NCBI GenBank assembly: GCA_021775875.1 | Contig: JAJFHA010000024.1 | Location: forward strand, 60,699-124,698 | Source of the DNA: Hyphomicrobiales bacterium | Lineage (GTDB): Bacteria; Pseudomonadota; Alphaproteobacteria; Rhizobiales; NORP267 | DNA length: 64,000 bases | Reading direction: 5' to 3' | Program-made: the position numbers and the translations under genes | Notes under the pieces: generated by a model | What the model was told of the DNA's origin: nothing | Databases searched by the model: none | Seen by the model: the letters and a program-made list of their open reading frames with translations, nothing else | Shown: one piece after another, positions 47,150-57,456 of the stretch | Layout of the letters: every line of letters starts with the position of its first letter | How positions within the stretch are numbered: the first letter of the stretch is position 1

Positions 47150-47953
47150 ATGAAAATCGCGCGGGTTGCCGTTCTGGCAGTTGCTGTAGGCGCCGCAGGT
47201 GGAGCCGCGATGTTGGCAAAAGGTATGCTGACCAGGGAGCCCGAGCGGCCCCAGATCGTTCAGCAGGCTCCCAGTATCGAAATGGGTCGCGTTCTGGTCG
47301 CAGCTCAGGATATTTCCCTTGGCCACGTTGTCACGCGTGCCGACCTGCGCTGGCAGGATTGGCCCGAGGAATCGGTTGCTGAAATATTTATCACCTCCGA
47401 CGACCATCCCAAAGCTTTGGATGATATTGCCGGGTCGATAGCGCGCACCACGCTCGCCGCAGGCGAACCGATCAACGGAGTTAAGCTGGTGCGCTCAGAT
47501 CGCGGTGGATTCATGTCCGCAATTCTGCCGTCCGGTATGCGTGCAATTTCAACACGGATCTCGCCCGAGACCGGGGCGGGTGGCTTCATTCTCCCGAACG
47601 ACCGGGTTGATGTGCTGCTCACCAAAAACAATGAACAAGTTGGCTTCAACGGTGGCGAGAATTTCTCGAGTGAAACCATATTGCGCAATGTAAAGGTTCT
47701 GGCGATTGACCAGACCATCAAGGAAGAAGACGGCAATCAGGTTGTCGTCGGCAAAACCGCAACCTTAGAACTCGGTCCCAGGCAGGCAGAAGTGTTGGCG
47801 CTTGCCGAGCAGACGGGTGAATTGTCACTTGCCCTTCGCAGTCTTTCAGATTCCCTGACCGATGGAAGTGAGCCTGAAACGGTGAACGACCGTAGAGGCT
47901 CTGTGCGGGTCATGCGGTTTGGTGTCAGCACCCAGACAACCGCGTCGCGCTAG
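47150..47953 (+). CDS. cpaB: Flp pilus assembly protein CpaB
   Basis: A 267-residue exported protein with an N-terminal membrane anchor (ARVAVLAVAVGAAGGAAMLAKG) and a SAF domain with VLVAAQDISLGHVVTRADLRWQDWP and GFILPNDRVDVLLTK. It acts in the periplasm alongside the secretin. GAGG precedes the ATG. It is the first gene of the tight cpaB-cpaF-tadBC run. Confidence 0.94.
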   Translation: MKIARVAVLAVAVGAAGGAAMLAKGMLTREPERPQIVQQAPSIEMGRVLVAAQDISLGHVVTRADLRWQDWPEESVAEIFITSDDHPKALDDIAGSIARTTLAAGEPINGVKLVRSDRGGFMSAILPSGMRAISTRISPETGAGGFILPNDRVDVLLTKNNEQVGFNGGENFSSETILRNVKVLAIDQTIKEEDGNQVVVGKTATLELGPRQAEVLALAEQTGELSLALRSLSDSLTDGSEPETVNDRRGSVRVMRFGVSTQTTASR

Positions 47954-47971
47954 GGTTGGAGCAAGAAAATA

Positions 47972-49435
47972 ATGTATGATTTGAACCAATCTGCCAAACC
48001 CGTCCTTGCGAGGCTAGTCTCGTCAGCGAGACCGCTGGCGATTGGCTTGGCTGTGATTAGCCTGGTGCTGACCGGCCTGTCGGGACCGGCCCAGACCGCA
48101 GATTATACCCAGTCTTTTTCGATGCCGCTCACCGACCAAAACCTAACTCCTGAAGTCGTAACGCTGGGCTTGAACAAATCAATCGTGGTCGATCTGCCTC
48201 GTCCCGCAAAAGATGTGCTTGTTTCCAGCCCTGCCAAGGCGGACGCGATCATGCGCACGCCTTATCGGGCTTATATCATTGGCCAGGAAATTGGTCAGAC
48301 CAACATCTTTTTCTTTGATGAGGGTGGCAACCAGATTGTCAGCCTTGAACTCATAATCGAGCGCGATCTGACCGCATTGCGGAGCATGATGAGCCGTCTG
48401 CTTCCGGACGGGAATATCCTCATAGATACCATTAATGAGAACATCATCCTGACCGGCACCGTGAATTCTCAAGCCGAGGCAGGTCGCGCCGCTGATATTG
48501 CTGCTCGCTTTGCCGGTGACCCGGAAAAAGTGATGAATATGGTCTCGATCATCGGTCGTGACCAGGTCATGCTCAAGGTTACGATTGCTGAAATGGAGCG
48601 ATCAGTTTCAAAACAGTTTGGCGTCAATACCAGTTCGTTAATCGACTCCGGATCGCTCGCTTTTAATATTTTGACCAGCAATCCATTCAGTATTTCAGGC
48701 AGCGCTTTGTCTGGCACACGGCTGTTAGCGACATACACAAGCGGTGCAACTACGATTGATGCGGCGATTCGCGCGCTTGAGCAGCAGGGTCTTATCAAAA
48801 CCCTGGCCGAGCCGACCCTGACAGCTGTTTCCGGTGAGACGGCATCCTTCCTGGCGGGTGGTGAATTCCCAATCCCCATCGGCACCGGCGATGATGGCGT
48901 GACGATCGAATACAAACCCTTTGGTGTCGGTCTTGCATTCACGCCTGTCGTGCTTTCTGAAGGACGTATCAGCCTGCGCGTGAAAGCCGAAGTCAGCGAA
49001 ACAACAACGGATGGTGCGTTCTCGCTCGGCACAGGCTCGAACTCAACCTCCGTATCCGTTCCAGGCCTCAAGGTTCGCCGTACCGAAACCACTGTCGAAA
49101 TGTCCAGCGGGTCATCGCTGGTAGTCGCCGGTCTGATCAAGGAAGAAACCCGCCAGTCGCTGAACGGAATTCCAGGGATCAAGGATTTGCCGGTGCTGGG
49201 TGGATTGTTCCGCAGTCAGGAATTCCAGAATTCAGAGACCGAACTGGTGATCATTATCACGCCTTATATTGTCAACCCGGTTCACCAAAGCCAGCTTGCA
49301 TTGCCAACCGATGGGATGTCCCAGCCTAGTGATGTCCGCGCCATTTTATTTGGCCGTCTGAACGAAGTGTACGGGGTCGGAGGAGCCAGCCCTTCAGGTG
49401 CTTATCAAGGCGGTGCAGGTTTCATTATTGAATGA
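47972..49435 (+). CDS. cpaC: Flp pilus secretin CpaC (RcpA)
   Basis: A 487-residue outer-membrane secretin forming the pilus exit channel. An N-terminal domain (NKSIVVDLPRPAKDVLVSSP) is followed by a BON-like region (ENIILTGTVNSQAEAGRAADIAARF), then the secretin core with IRALEQQGLIKTLAEPTLTA, FLAGGEFPIPI and the signature near NSETELVIIITPYIVNPV. A signal peptide is present. It overlaps cpaD by four bases (ATGA). Confidence 0.96.
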   Translation: MYDLNQSAKPVLARLVSSARPLAIGLAVISLVLTGLSGPAQTADYTQSFSMPLTDQNLTPEVVTLGLNKSIVVDLPRPAKDVLVSSPAKADAIMRTPYRAYIIGQEIGQTNIFFFDEGGNQIVSLELIIERDLTALRSMMSRLLPDGNILIDTINENIILTGTVNSQAEAGRAADIAARFAGDPEKVMNMVSIIGRDQVMLKVTIAEMERSVSKQFGVNTSSLIDSGSLAFNILTSNPFSISGSALSGTRLLATYTSGATTIDAAIRALEQQGLIKTLAEPTLTAVSGETASFLAGGEFPIPIGTGDDGVTIEYKPFGVGLAFTPVVLSEGRISLRVKAEVSETTTDGAFSLGTGSNSTSVSVPGLKVRRTETTVEMSSGSSLVVAGLIKEETRQSLNGIPGIKDLPVLGGLFRSQEFQNSETELVIIITPYIVNPVHQSQLALPTDGMSQPSDVRAILFGRLNEVYGVGGASPSGAYQGGAGFIIE

Positions 49436-50223
49436 CCGATAGAGTTTTTGGTCGGAGGGCCTTGAGTATGAGCGTAGATATGAAAATTAAATCCGAAACC
49501 TGTTCAACCAGCGGAACCAGGGGAAATCGTGGCCGGTTTCTCAAGTCAACCGCTATCATTTTACTCACGGGATTTGCGTTGACCGCATGCAAAACTATAA
49601 ACGAAATGGATTATACCAGTTCGCCAGCGCTTAGCGGGACACAGCAATATCCGATTTCAGTGGAACGCGGAGAAGTGACTCTGTCGCTTGATGTGGCGCC
49701 CGGCATGCACCGTTTGTCATCATCCCAGCGATCCCAGGTATCTGCGTTTGTCAGCCAGTATCGCAGGAGCGCCGGTGGCCAGTTACAAATCAGGGCACCA
49801 AGCGGCACCATGAATGAAATGGCAGCGCTGAATGCCGTCGCAGATATCCGCAATGTTCTGGGCGAACTCAGCATCCCTTCAGGAGCTGTCAGGTTTGCCC
49901 CTTATGGCAATGGAACTGTAGGCGACCCGCCTGTCATTATTTCCTATATGGGTTTCCGTGCTGTGGCATCGGATTGCAGCAATTGGAGCGAACACCTCTC
50001 GGTAACAACCCGGAACCGCCTGTCGCCGAATTTTGCCTGCGCCTACCAGCATAATATTGCAGCAATGGTCGCTGATCCGCGCGACTTTGAGCGTGCCCGT
50101 CCATTGGGACCAGCGCCAACCGAGCGCCGCGGTGTTGTGCGTGACAAATATATCAGGGGCGAAGTTACCGCCGCCGACACCAACGATAATGATCAGGGTA
50201 CAGTGAGTGAGATCGGACAATGA
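49432..50223 (+). CDS. cpaD: Pilus lipoprotein CpaD
   Basis: A 263-residue protein with a long basic start and lipobox LTAC (FALTACKTINEM), so a lipoprotein of the outer-membrane side that supports the secretin. The CpaD-family core contains QLQIRAPSGTMNE, GNGTVGDPPVIISYMGFRAV and the two cysteines in ASDCSNW and NFACAYQHNIAAMVADPRD. It overlaps both cpaC and cpaE by four bases. The start 49432 is favoured by coupling, though internal ATGs exist. Confidence 0.92.
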   Translation: MTDRVFGRRALSMSVDMKIKSETCSTSGTRGNRGRFLKSTAIILLTGFALTACKTINEMDYTSSPALSGTQQYPISVERGEVTLSLDVAPGMHRLSSSQRSQVSAFVSQYRRSAGGQLQIRAPSGTMNEMAALNAVADIRNVLGELSIPSGAVRFAPYGNGTVGDPPVIISYMGFRAVASDCSNWSEHLSVTTRNRLSPNFACAYQHNIAAMVADPRDFERARPLGPAPTERRGVVRDKYIRGEVTAADTNDNDQGTVSEIGQ

Positions 50224-51518
50224 GCCAAACAGCACACGATCTGACTGCCAAACCTCAAGTCGAGGTTCAGGCCAAGGAAAGCCCGACAAGTGTTGTCGGA
50301 GAACAATTTGTTCCGCCTGTACCGCGCATTTCGATCCAGGCATTTTGCGAAACCGAAGACACGGCAAACATGCTGGATGTTGCCAGCCATGACCGTCGTC
50401 TCGCACGTGCCCATGTTACGGTGCAGATGGGTGGTGTTGATGCGGCCGTCGCCTTTTACGGTGATGCGCCAACACCGAACCTGATCATTATCGAGACCGT
50501 TTTACAGGGTGCTGCAATCGGCGCCGATCTGGGTCGTCTTGCTGAAGTCTGCGATTCTGGAACCAAGGTAGTCGTGATTGGTCACGTCAACGATGTCTTG
50601 CTGTACCGGGAACTTATGAGTAGCGGCGTCAGCGAATATCTTGTGGCGCCACTTGATTCTTTATCGGTCATAAATTCGATCGGAAACTTGTACCAGGATC
50701 CGGAAGCCGACCCTCTCGGTCGGGTCATTGCTTTTGTTGGCGCCAAGGGTGGCGTCGGGTCATCCACAATTGCCCATAATACGGCCTGGTCAATTGCTGA
50801 AGGTTATTCTTCTGATGTGATCATTGCCGATATGGATTTACCGTTTGGCACGGCTGCGCTCGACTTTAATCAAGACCCGCCCCAAGGCATCGCGGAGGCC
50901 GTTCTGTCTCCTGAGCGGCTGGACGATGTTTTGCTGGATCGCCTGCTTGCAAAATGCAGCAATCACGTAAGCCTGTTTGCTGCACCAAGTTCGCTGGAAC
51001 AGGTGTACGATATTGATCCGCAGGCGTTTGATCCTGTATTGGCGGTGGCGCGTAAAAACGTGCCCAACATCGTGCTTGATGTTCCGCATATCTGGACCGG
51101 TTGGGCCCGCTCTGTTCTCATGGCAGCCGACGATATTGTCGTGACCGCTGTTCCTGACCTCGCCAATTTGCGCAACGCCAAGAACATACTGGATCTTCTG
51201 AAACAGAACCGTCTCAACGATCGTAAGCCCTATATCCTGCTCAATCAGGTCGGTATGCCGAAACGGCCGGAAATTGCCGCCAAGGATTTCAGTGACGCGC
51301 TGGAACTTGATCTTGTTGCGACAATCCAGTTTGACCCGCAGCTTTTTGGTGATGCAGCCAATAATGGACAAATGATCCAGGAAATGGCGACTGGATCCAA
51401 GCCGGCTGAAACTTTCAATCATTTGGCAGCTCTTGTCACCGGCCACGAACAATCAGCGGTTATGAGAAAATCAATTCTTGGTCCGATCTTCGAAAAGCTC
51501 AAGCGCAAGAAAGGCTGA
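50220..51518 (+). CDS. cpaE: Pilus localisation ATPase CpaE
   Basis: A 432-residue protein with a receiver-like N-terminal domain and a C-terminal MinD/ParA-type ATPase. The deviant Walker A is KGGVGSST, and FGTAALDFNQDPPQGIAEAV and MADDIVVTAVPDLANLRN are further family blocks. It positions the Tad machinery at the pole in Caulobacter. It overlaps cpaD (ATGA) and is 10 bases before cpaF. Confidence 0.94.
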   Translation: MSQTAHDLTAKPQVEVQAKESPTSVVGEQFVPPVPRISIQAFCETEDTANMLDVASHDRRLARAHVTVQMGGVDAAVAFYGDAPTPNLIIIETVLQGAAIGADLGRLAEVCDSGTKVVVIGHVNDVLLYRELMSSGVSEYLVAPLDSLSVINSIGNLYQDPEADPLGRVIAFVGAKGGVGSSTIAHNTAWSIAEGYSSDVIIADMDLPFGTAALDFNQDPPQGIAEAVLSPERLDDVLLDRLLAKCSNHVSLFAAPSSLEQVYDIDPQAFDPVLAVARKNVPNIVLDVPHIWTGWARSVLMAADDIVVTAVPDLANLRNAKNILDLLKQNRLNDRKPYILLNQVGMPKRPEIAAKDFSDALELDLVATIQFDPQLFGDAANNGQMIQEMATGSKPAETFNHLAALVTGHEQSAVMRKSILGPIFEKLKRKKG

Positions 51519-51528
51519 GTAAACGGTA

Positions 51529-53064
51529 ATGTTTGGAAAACGCAGTTCAGAGGATCAGGCGACACCGACGCCGCCGGTAACGCCGGCAGTTCAAGCTCCG
51601 GTCTCGCCAGCACTGACCGGAGATTCCCTGCCACATCCTGCGCCCGCTTCGGCAGTCGCGCCGTTGGTCCAAAGCCCGGCACCTGTCGCGCCTGCCCCCA
51701 ATATGGTGCCAGCCGCTTCAGCGCACGCTGCCGCTGCGCCAACACCCGCATCAGGCCAGGCAAAAAAATCTGAAGAATATTACGATATCAAGACCACAAT
51801 TTTCGGAGCATTGATCGATACGATTGACCTCGCCCAGCTCGCCAAACTGGATGCTGAGGGTGCCCGCGAAGAAATTCGCGATATCGTCAACGAAATTATA
51901 GCCATCAAGTCGGTAGTCATGTCGATTGCCGAGCAGGAAGAATTGCTCGAAGATATTTGCAACGATGTTTTGGGATATGGCCCGTTAGAGCCTTTGCTGG
52001 CTCGCGATGACATTGCCGATATCATGGTCAATGGTGCGGAAAGCACGTTCATCGAAGTAGAAGGCAAAGTCCAGGATACAAATATCCGGTTTCGCGATAA
52101 TGCCCAGCTCATGAATATCTGCCAGCGGATCGTGAGCCAGGTCGGTCGACGTGTGGATGAATCCAGCCCGATCTGTGACGCTCGCCTGCCCGATGGTTCT
52201 CGCGTCAACGTAATAGCACCTCCCCTGGCAATCGATGGCCCCAGCCTCACCATTCGTAAATTCAAGAAGGATAAGCTGACTCTCGACAAGCTCGTCGATT
52301 TTGGATCGATTTCGCCGGAAGGCGCCAAGATTTTATCGATCATTGGCAGGGTCCGCTGCAATACCCTTATCTCCGGCGGTACGGGCTCTGGTAAAACCAC
52401 ACTTCTCAACTGCCTGACCGCTTTCATCGATACGGATGAGCGCGTCATCACGTGCGAAGATTCCGCCGAGCTGCAACTCCAGCAGCCTCATGTTGTGCGC
52501 CTCGAAACCCGGCCGCCCAATCTTGAGGGTGAAGGCGAAATCACCATGCGTGATCTGGTCAAGAACTGCCTTCGTATGCGCCCGGAACGTATTGTCGTTG
52601 GTGAGGTCCGTGGTTCTGAAGCTTTTGATCTGCTTCAGGCAATGAATACCGGCCATGACGGATCCATGGGTACACTCCATTCCAACAGCCCTCGCGAAGC
52701 CTTGTCGCGTCTTGAAGCTATGATCACCATGGGCGGCTTTGGCCTGCCATCATCGACCATTCGCGAAATGATCGTTTCTTCCATTGACGTGATCGTCCAG
52801 GCAAGCCGGATGCGGGACGGATCGCGCCGGATCACCCATATTACCGAAGTTATCGGGATGCAGGGCGATATCATCACCACTCAGGATTTGTTTCTCTACA
52901 ATCTTGAAGGCGAAGATCAGAACGGGAACCTGGTTGGTCGGCATATGTCCACAGGTATCGCCCGTCCGCATTTCTGGGACCGTGCTCGTTATTACAACGA
53001 AGAGAAGAACCTTGCTGCCGCGCTTGATGCTGCGGATGTGATGGATCTGGACACGGGAGTTTAA
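51529..53064 (+). CDS. cpaF: Secretion ATPase CpaF (TadA family)
   Basis: A 511-residue type II/IV secretion ATPase that powers Flp pilus assembly. The first 85 residues are low-complexity and Pro/Ala-rich. The core has Walker [10 protein letters not shown] near residue 284, the Asp box [20 protein letters not shown], Walker [16 protein letters not shown] and the His box [18 protein letters not shown]. It acts at the inner-membrane face with TadB and TadC. Confidence 0.97.
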   Translation: MFGKRSSEDQATPTPPVTPAVQAPVSPALTGDSLPHPAPASAVAPLVQSPAPVAPAPNMVPAASAHAAAAPTPASGQAKKSEEYYDIKTTIFGALIDTIDLAQLAKLDAEGAREEIRDIVNEIIAIKSVVMSIAEQEELLEDICNDVLGYGPLEPLLARDDIADIMVNGAESTFIEVEGKVQDTNIRFRDNAQLMNICQRIVSQVGRRVDESSPICDARLPDGSRVNVIAPPLAIDGPSLTIRKFKKDKLTLDKLVDFGSISPEGAKILSIIGRVRCNTLISGGTGSGKTTLLNCLTAFIDTDERVITCEDSAELQLQQPHVVRLETRPPNLEGEGEITMRDLVKNCLRMRPERIVVGEVRGSEAFDLLQAMNTGHDGSMGTLHSNSPREALSRLEAMITMGGFGLPSSTIREMIVSSIDVIVQASRMRDGSRRITHITEVIGMQGDIITTQDLFLYNLEGEDQNGNLVGRHMSTGIARPHFWDRARYYNEEKNLAAALDAADVMDLDTGV

Positions 53065-53069
53065 TCACT

Positions 53070-54062
53070 ATGCTTAGTCCGGCCATGCTTCAGATTGCCA
53101 TTTTTGGTATGGTGGCAATCGCTGCCGGTGGGGTTGCATATGTGTTTCTGTATCCGCTGCTGAGCGGACAACGTAAAACCGACCAGCGTATGAAAGCAGT
53201 ATCGCAACGCAGTACCGGCAGTATTGGCCGCGCCAATGCAAATGACTCCCAAAATCGACGTCGTCAGGTTCAGGATTCACTCAAAGACATTGAAAATGAA
53301 CAAAAGGCCAAAAAGAAAAAATATATTCTAAAGGATCTTATCGCCCAGGCCGATATATCGATCAGTATAACGGTGTTTTATCTATTATCCGCCGTGTTGG
53401 GAATCGTGGTGGCATTACTCACTTTTCTCGTTAGCCAGATGCCGATTGTTATTATCGGCGCCTTTATGGCGGGCACATTTGGCCTTCCGCGCTGGATACT
53501 CAGCTTTTTGCGCAGCCGCCGTCAAAAAAAGTTTCTGGCAGAATTCCCCAACGCGATCGATATTATTGTGCGCGGTGTCAAGGCAGGTCTCCCCTTCAAC
53601 GATACGATCCGAATGATTGCCTCTGAATCAGCTGAGCCGGTGAGAAGCGAGTTTCGTGATGTGGTCGAAAGCCAGGCAATTGGGTTGCCGATTTCCGAAG
53701 GCTTGTTGCGGGTTTACGGACGCATGCCATTACCGGAAATGAATTTCCTCGCCATCGTTATTGCAATCCAGTCACAATCAGGTGGTAACCTTGCCGATGC
53801 CCTGGGGAACCTCTCCAGGGTTTTGCGGGAACGCAAGAAAATTCAGGGCAAGATCAAGGCGATGAGCCAGGAAGCCAAATCCTCGGCGGCCATTATCGCA
53901 TCCCTGCCATTTGTCGTAATGATGCTCGTTTATATCACAACACCGCAATATATTTCGCTCCTCTGGGAAGTGAAAACCGGGCAGCTGATGCTGTTGGGGA
54001 GCGCGATATGGATGAGCCTTGGTGTTTTTGTCATGAAAAAAATGATCAACTTTGATTTCTAG
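53070..54062 (+). CDS. tadB: Inner-membrane platform protein TadB
   Basis: A 330-residue membrane protein with one N-terminal and several C-terminal helices around a type II secretion F domain (NAIDIIVRGVKAGLPFNDTIRM). A basic, lysine-rich cytoplasmic linker lies near residues 65-90. With TadC it forms the platform on which CpaF turns. It is the sixth gene of the run and starts five bases after cpaF. Confidence 0.95.
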   Translation: MLSPAMLQIAIFGMVAIAAGGVAYVFLYPLLSGQRKTDQRMKAVSQRSTGSIGRANANDSQNRRRQVQDSLKDIENEQKAKKKKYILKDLIAQADISISITVFYLLSAVLGIVVALLTFLVSQMPIVIIGAFMAGTFGLPRWILSFLRSRRQKKFLAEFPNAIDIIVRGVKAGLPFNDTIRMIASESAEPVRSEFRDVVESQAIGLPISEGLLRVYGRMPLPEMNFLAIVIAIQSQSGGNLADALGNLSRVLRERKKIQGKIKAMSQEAKSSAAIIASLPFVVMMLVYITTPQYISLLWEVKTGQLMLLGSAIWMSLGVFVMKKMINFDF

Positions 54063-54074
54063 CCAGGTTCAAAC

Positions 54075-55055
54075 ATGATTGAGTTTCTCCAAATAATTCT
54101 GGAACCCGAAATTGCCATGGCAATCTTGGTTGCTGTTGCGGTATTTGCGTCCATTTTTACACTGACAATGCCTTTGCTGCAGGGGAGCAATCTCCAAACC
54201 CGGATGAAGTCTCTGGACAAAGAGCGCGCTGCGATCCGGACAAAGGAACGCGCGCGCCTGTTTGACGAAGGCGAGGGCCGTGTTCATCTTCGACAAAAGG
54301 AATCCAAAGCCTTCATGAAGCGGGTTGTGGATTCACTGAACCTGCAAAAATTACTGGACGCAGAAAGAGCACGCGAAAAATTGCGCATGGCCGGTTATCG
54401 CAGCCAACCAGCGGTAATCACCTTTTTATTTTTCAGGGTCATTCTACCGCCTGTCGTGTTTGTCGTCGTGCTTGGCTATCTCTGGTTTGTGAATGATTTT
54501 GGTAAGCCGCCAATGATCCGGGTGATAATTTCAATCGGCGCTGCCTATGCGGGCTTCTTTTTCCCAAATTTGATTTTGACAAACAAAATACAAAAACGCC
54601 AAACGGCTTTGACGCGCGCGTTCCCGGATGGGCTTGATCTGCTGTTGATTTGTGTTGAATCGGGCATGTCTGTCGAAGCAGCTTTCCGCAAGGTGGCCCA
54701 TGAAATCGGGACTCAATCTGTCGAATTGGCAGAAGAACTGTCTTTGACGACGGCCGAGCTATCTTACCTGCAAAACCGGCGCGAGGCGTTTGAAAATCTC
54801 GGCAAACGTACTGGTTTGCAGGGTGTGAAAGCCGTTGCTACCGCGCTTATCCAGGCAGAAAAATACGGGACACCTGTTGGTCAGGCCCTTAGAGTCATGG
54901 CTCAGGAAAACAGAGATGAGCGCATGGCGCTTGCTGAAAAGAAGGCCGCAGGCTTACCGCCAAAACTCACCGTGCCAATGATTTTGTTCTTCCTGCCTGT
55001 GCTTTTTATCGTAATTCTTGGCCCTGCAGCTCTCAGAATGATGGCCGTCGACTGA
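54075..55055 (+). CDS. tadC: Inner-membrane platform protein TadC
   Basis: A 326-residue protein with a type II secretion F domain (FPDGLDLLLICVESGMSVEAAF) between helices. The C-terminus AEKKAAGLPPKLTVPMILFFLPVLFIVILGPA is typical for TadC. It lies 12 bases after tadB and ends the operon; a small hairpin follows. Confidence 0.95.
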   Translation: MIEFLQIILEPEIAMAILVAVAVFASIFTLTMPLLQGSNLQTRMKSLDKERAAIRTKERARLFDEGEGRVHLRQKESKAFMKRVVDSLNLQKLLDAERAREKLRMAGYRSQPAVITFLFFRVILPPVVFVVVLGYLWFVNDFGKPPMIRVIISIGAAYAGFFFPNLILTNKIQKRQTALTRAFPDGLDLLLICVESGMSVEAAFRKVAHEIGTQSVELAEELSLTTAELSYLQNRREAFENLGKRTGLQGVKAVATALIQAEKYGTPVGQALRVMAQENRDERMALAEKKAAGLPPKLTVPMILFFLPVLFIVILGPAALRMMAVD

Positions 55056-55105
55056 CGTAAAAGTGAGACATAAAAAGTTGATGGACGCCAGAGCAGGCAT
55101 CTTTT

Positions 55106-55125
55106 CCGACCTTGTCGGCGTTTTC
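55106..55125 (+). terminator. Possible terminator after tadC
   Basis: CCGAC and GTCGG enclose CTT, followed by CGTTTTC. It lies in the 70-base gap between convergent tadC and tadD. A larger stem with ACGCC and GGCGT is also possible. Confidence 0.45.
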
Positions 55126-55926
55126 TCAATTAGTTTGCTGTAATTCCGTCCAACGATCAGGCTGGCGTCTCATATTCCTGAGATAGTCAGTGTTGTTGGA
55201 AGCGGCGGATTGTGACAGATGCCCGGCCGCCGCGACTTCTTCAGCCTCTTCATACCGCCCCTGAAGCCCAAGTACCAATGACAGGTTTTCACGAACCTTC
55301 GGCGTCGCGCGGGGATGTTCCAGCGCTTGGCGCAGGGTATGTTCTGCTCTGATCAGGTCACCAGAAAGTGCGTAACTCAATCCTAGATTTGAAAGAATGG
55401 CAGGTTCCCCCGGAGCAATTTGAAGGGCGCGCTGATAGGCACTTTGGGCGTCTTCACTTCGGCCCATTTGATCTAGCACCGCGCCTTTGGCGGAAACCAA
55501 TTGCCATTCGGGGCTGGTGGTCGATGTAGCCTGTTCCAGAACCCGCAACGCATCATCAAGCGATCCGCTGGCCGCCAGAGATTTGCCAAGTTCGCCCATA
55601 ACCGCTGTATCTTGAGGGTGGCGGCTTGAAAGCTGGCGCATGATACCGACCGCATCACTAGCCCGGTTTGAAGCACGCAGGTGCCGCGAATAATTTATGC
55701 CCGCGATTTTATCGTTTAGATCATTTTCGTATTTTGTCTGCCAATATTGGGTGCCCTGCGCCAGGGTGCCGGCAGGGCCGGTGGCAATGGCAGCGTTTCC
55801 AGCCGCAGGGCTTACAGATCCGGTGGTATCTCCACGCAGCGCGCAGCCTGAAAAAGCGATCAGCAAAAGCCCGGTGCCAGCCAATAAAAGGCGGCGCGTA
55901 GATTTTCGTTTTAACGATGATGTCAT
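55126..55926 (-). CDS. tadD: Tad pilotin-like TPR lipoprotein TadD
   Basis: A 266-residue lipoprotein: lipobox FSGC (GLLLIAFSGCALRG) and tetratricopeptide repeats across residues about 90-220 (AVMGELGKSLAASGSLDDALR, SEDAQSAYQRALQIAPGEPAILSNLGLSYALSGD). TadD is thought to help the secretin reach the outer membrane. ATG 55926 is chosen over the frame's earlier starts because it begins a proper signal peptide. It is convergent with the rest of the plus-strand tad genes, an inverted position compared with most tad operons. Confidence 0.9.
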   Translation of the reverse strand: MTSSLKRKSTRRLLLAGTGLLLIAFSGCALRGDTTGSVSPAAGNAAIATGPAGTLAQGTQYWQTKYENDLNDKIAGINYSRHLRASNRASDAVGIMRQLSSRHPQDTAVMGELGKSLAASGSLDDALRVLEQATSTTSPEWQLVSAKGAVLDQMGRSEDAQSAYQRALQIAPGEPAILSNLGLSYALSGDLIRAEHTLRQALEHPRATPKVRENLSLVLGLQGRYEEAEEVAAAGHLSQSAASNNTDYLRNMRRQPDRWTELQQTN

Positions 55927-56076
55927 GATAACCCCGGACACAAATACATACAGGACCCTATATTGCTGATTTCCGGTCAATAAACGGTTAACCATAACCG
56001 GTGGTGCCGGGAATGGTTTCTCTGCTAGTTTCGATCAGGGTCTGAATCGTTCTTAATCTTTTCAACGGAGTTGGAA

Positions 56077-57456
56077 TTGAACAAATTGCTAATACCGGCA
56101 GGGTCTCCCGGCGTCCGCATTCCCATTCTCGCTGTTTCTGGAGATGAGCTTTCCAGGGTTGTGAAGAAGCTGCCTGTAATACAACGCGCATGGATCCAAA
56201 ATAATGGTTTCACTGCCAGTGAAGGCGAAGTCTTGCTTATGCCGGATTCCAGGGGAAAATTGGCCCGGGTCATGTTTGGTCTTGGAAAAAATCAAGGCGA
56301 ACGACAGATTTTCGGCAAATTGCCCAATACTTTGCCCGATGGCGACTATGAACTGACCGGTGAGATAGACGAGCCTGAACTGGCGGCACTATCATGGCAG
56401 CTTGGTGCCTATTCTTTCGACAAATACAGAAAACGCCCGACGCACAACACACGGTTGGTGATGCCGCGCGAGACGGATGCGAAGAGGATCGGTCAGATTG
56501 CTGAGGGTGTATATCTGACCCGTGATCTTATAAATACGCCCACAAATGACATGGGGCCAGGCGAACTGGAAAAAGCAGTTCGCAATTTGGCAAAGCGCTT
56601 CCGCGCCACCGTTAAGGTCACAAGCGGCGACAAACTTTTGAAAGACAATTTTCCGCTCATCCACGCGGTCGGTAGAGCCAGTATTGATGCCCCCCGGTTG
56701 GTAGATATGAAATGGGGCAAGGCCAATGCGCCCAAAATAACCCTTGTCGGCAAGGGCGTATGTTTCGATACCGGTGGCCTGGATTTGAAGCCGCCAGCGG
56801 GCATGATCACGATGAAAAAAGATATGGGCGGGGCCGCCAATGTGCTCGGCTTGGCGGCGATGATTATGGCTGCGAAATTGCCGGTCAGATTGCGGGTCCT
56901 GATACCGGCTGTTGAAAATTCGGTTGCCGGCAACGCGTTTCGTCCAAGCGACGTGATTAAAAGCCGCAAGGGCATGAGTGTCGAAATAGGAAATACCGAC
57001 GCCGAGGGCCGGTTGGTATTGGCGGACGCGCTGGCACTTGCTGACGATGAAAAACCGGACCTGCTTGTCGATATGGCGACGCTGACAGGCGCTGCACGTG
57101 TGGCACTTGGGCCCGACCTGCCGCCATTTTTCACCCACGATGACGCCTTGGCAAAAAATATGGCAGGACATGCCGAAGCTATGGATGATCCTTTATGGCG
57201 GATGCCGTTATGGCCGCGATACGATGGCTTGCTTCACAGCAAGATCGCGGATGTGAATAATATATCGCCCGGTGGTCATGCCGGTGCCATTACGGCCGCC
57301 TTGTTCCTTGCCCGGTTTGTCGAGAAAACCAAATCTTACGTTCATCTGGATACATTTGCCTGGAACCCCAAGGCGCGCCCCGGCCGACCCGAGGGTGGTG
57401 AAGCCCAGGGCATCCGGGCATTATTTTCCTTGCTCAGCGAAAAATATGGTGGATGA
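56077..57456 (+). CDS. M17 leucyl aminopeptidase family protein
   Basis: A 459-residue zinc/manganese aminopeptidase that removes N-terminal residues from peptides in the cytoplasm. The family metal and active-site segments GKGVCFDTGGLDLK and NTDAEGRLVLADAL are intact, preceded by the lysine-containing KLPVRLRVLIPAVENSVAGNAF. It is of the shorter, PepB-like variety. A TTG start at 56077 has ACGGAG six bases upstream; the TTG at 56071 would abut it. The MarR gene begins directly after its stop. Confidence 0.92.
   Translation: MNKLLIPAGSPGVRIPILAVSGDELSRVVKKLPVIQRAWIQNNGFTASEGEVLLMPDSRGKLARVMFGLGKNQGERQIFGKLPNTLPDGDYELTGEIDEPELAALSWQLGAYSFDKYRKRPTHNTRLVMPRETDAKRIGQIAEGVYLTRDLINTPTNDMGPGELEKAVRNLAKRFRATVKVTSGDKLLKDNFPLIHAVGRASIDAPRLVDMKWGKANAPKITLVGKGVCFDTGGLDLKPPAGMITMKKDMGGAANVLGLAAMIMAAKLPVRLRVLIPAVENSVAGNAFRPSDVIKSRKGMSVEIGNTDAEGRLVLADALALADDEKPDLLVDMATLTGAARVALGPDLPPFFTHDDALAKNMAGHAEAMDDPLWRMPLWPRYDGLLHSKIADVNNISPGGHAGAITAALFLARFVEKTKSYVHLDTFAWNPKARPGRPEGGEAQGIRALFSLLSEKYGG

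Noticed and set aside
56392..57171. 259-codon minus-strand open frame
   Set aside because: It lies wholly within the M17 aminopeptidase gene, which carries intact active-site motifs.
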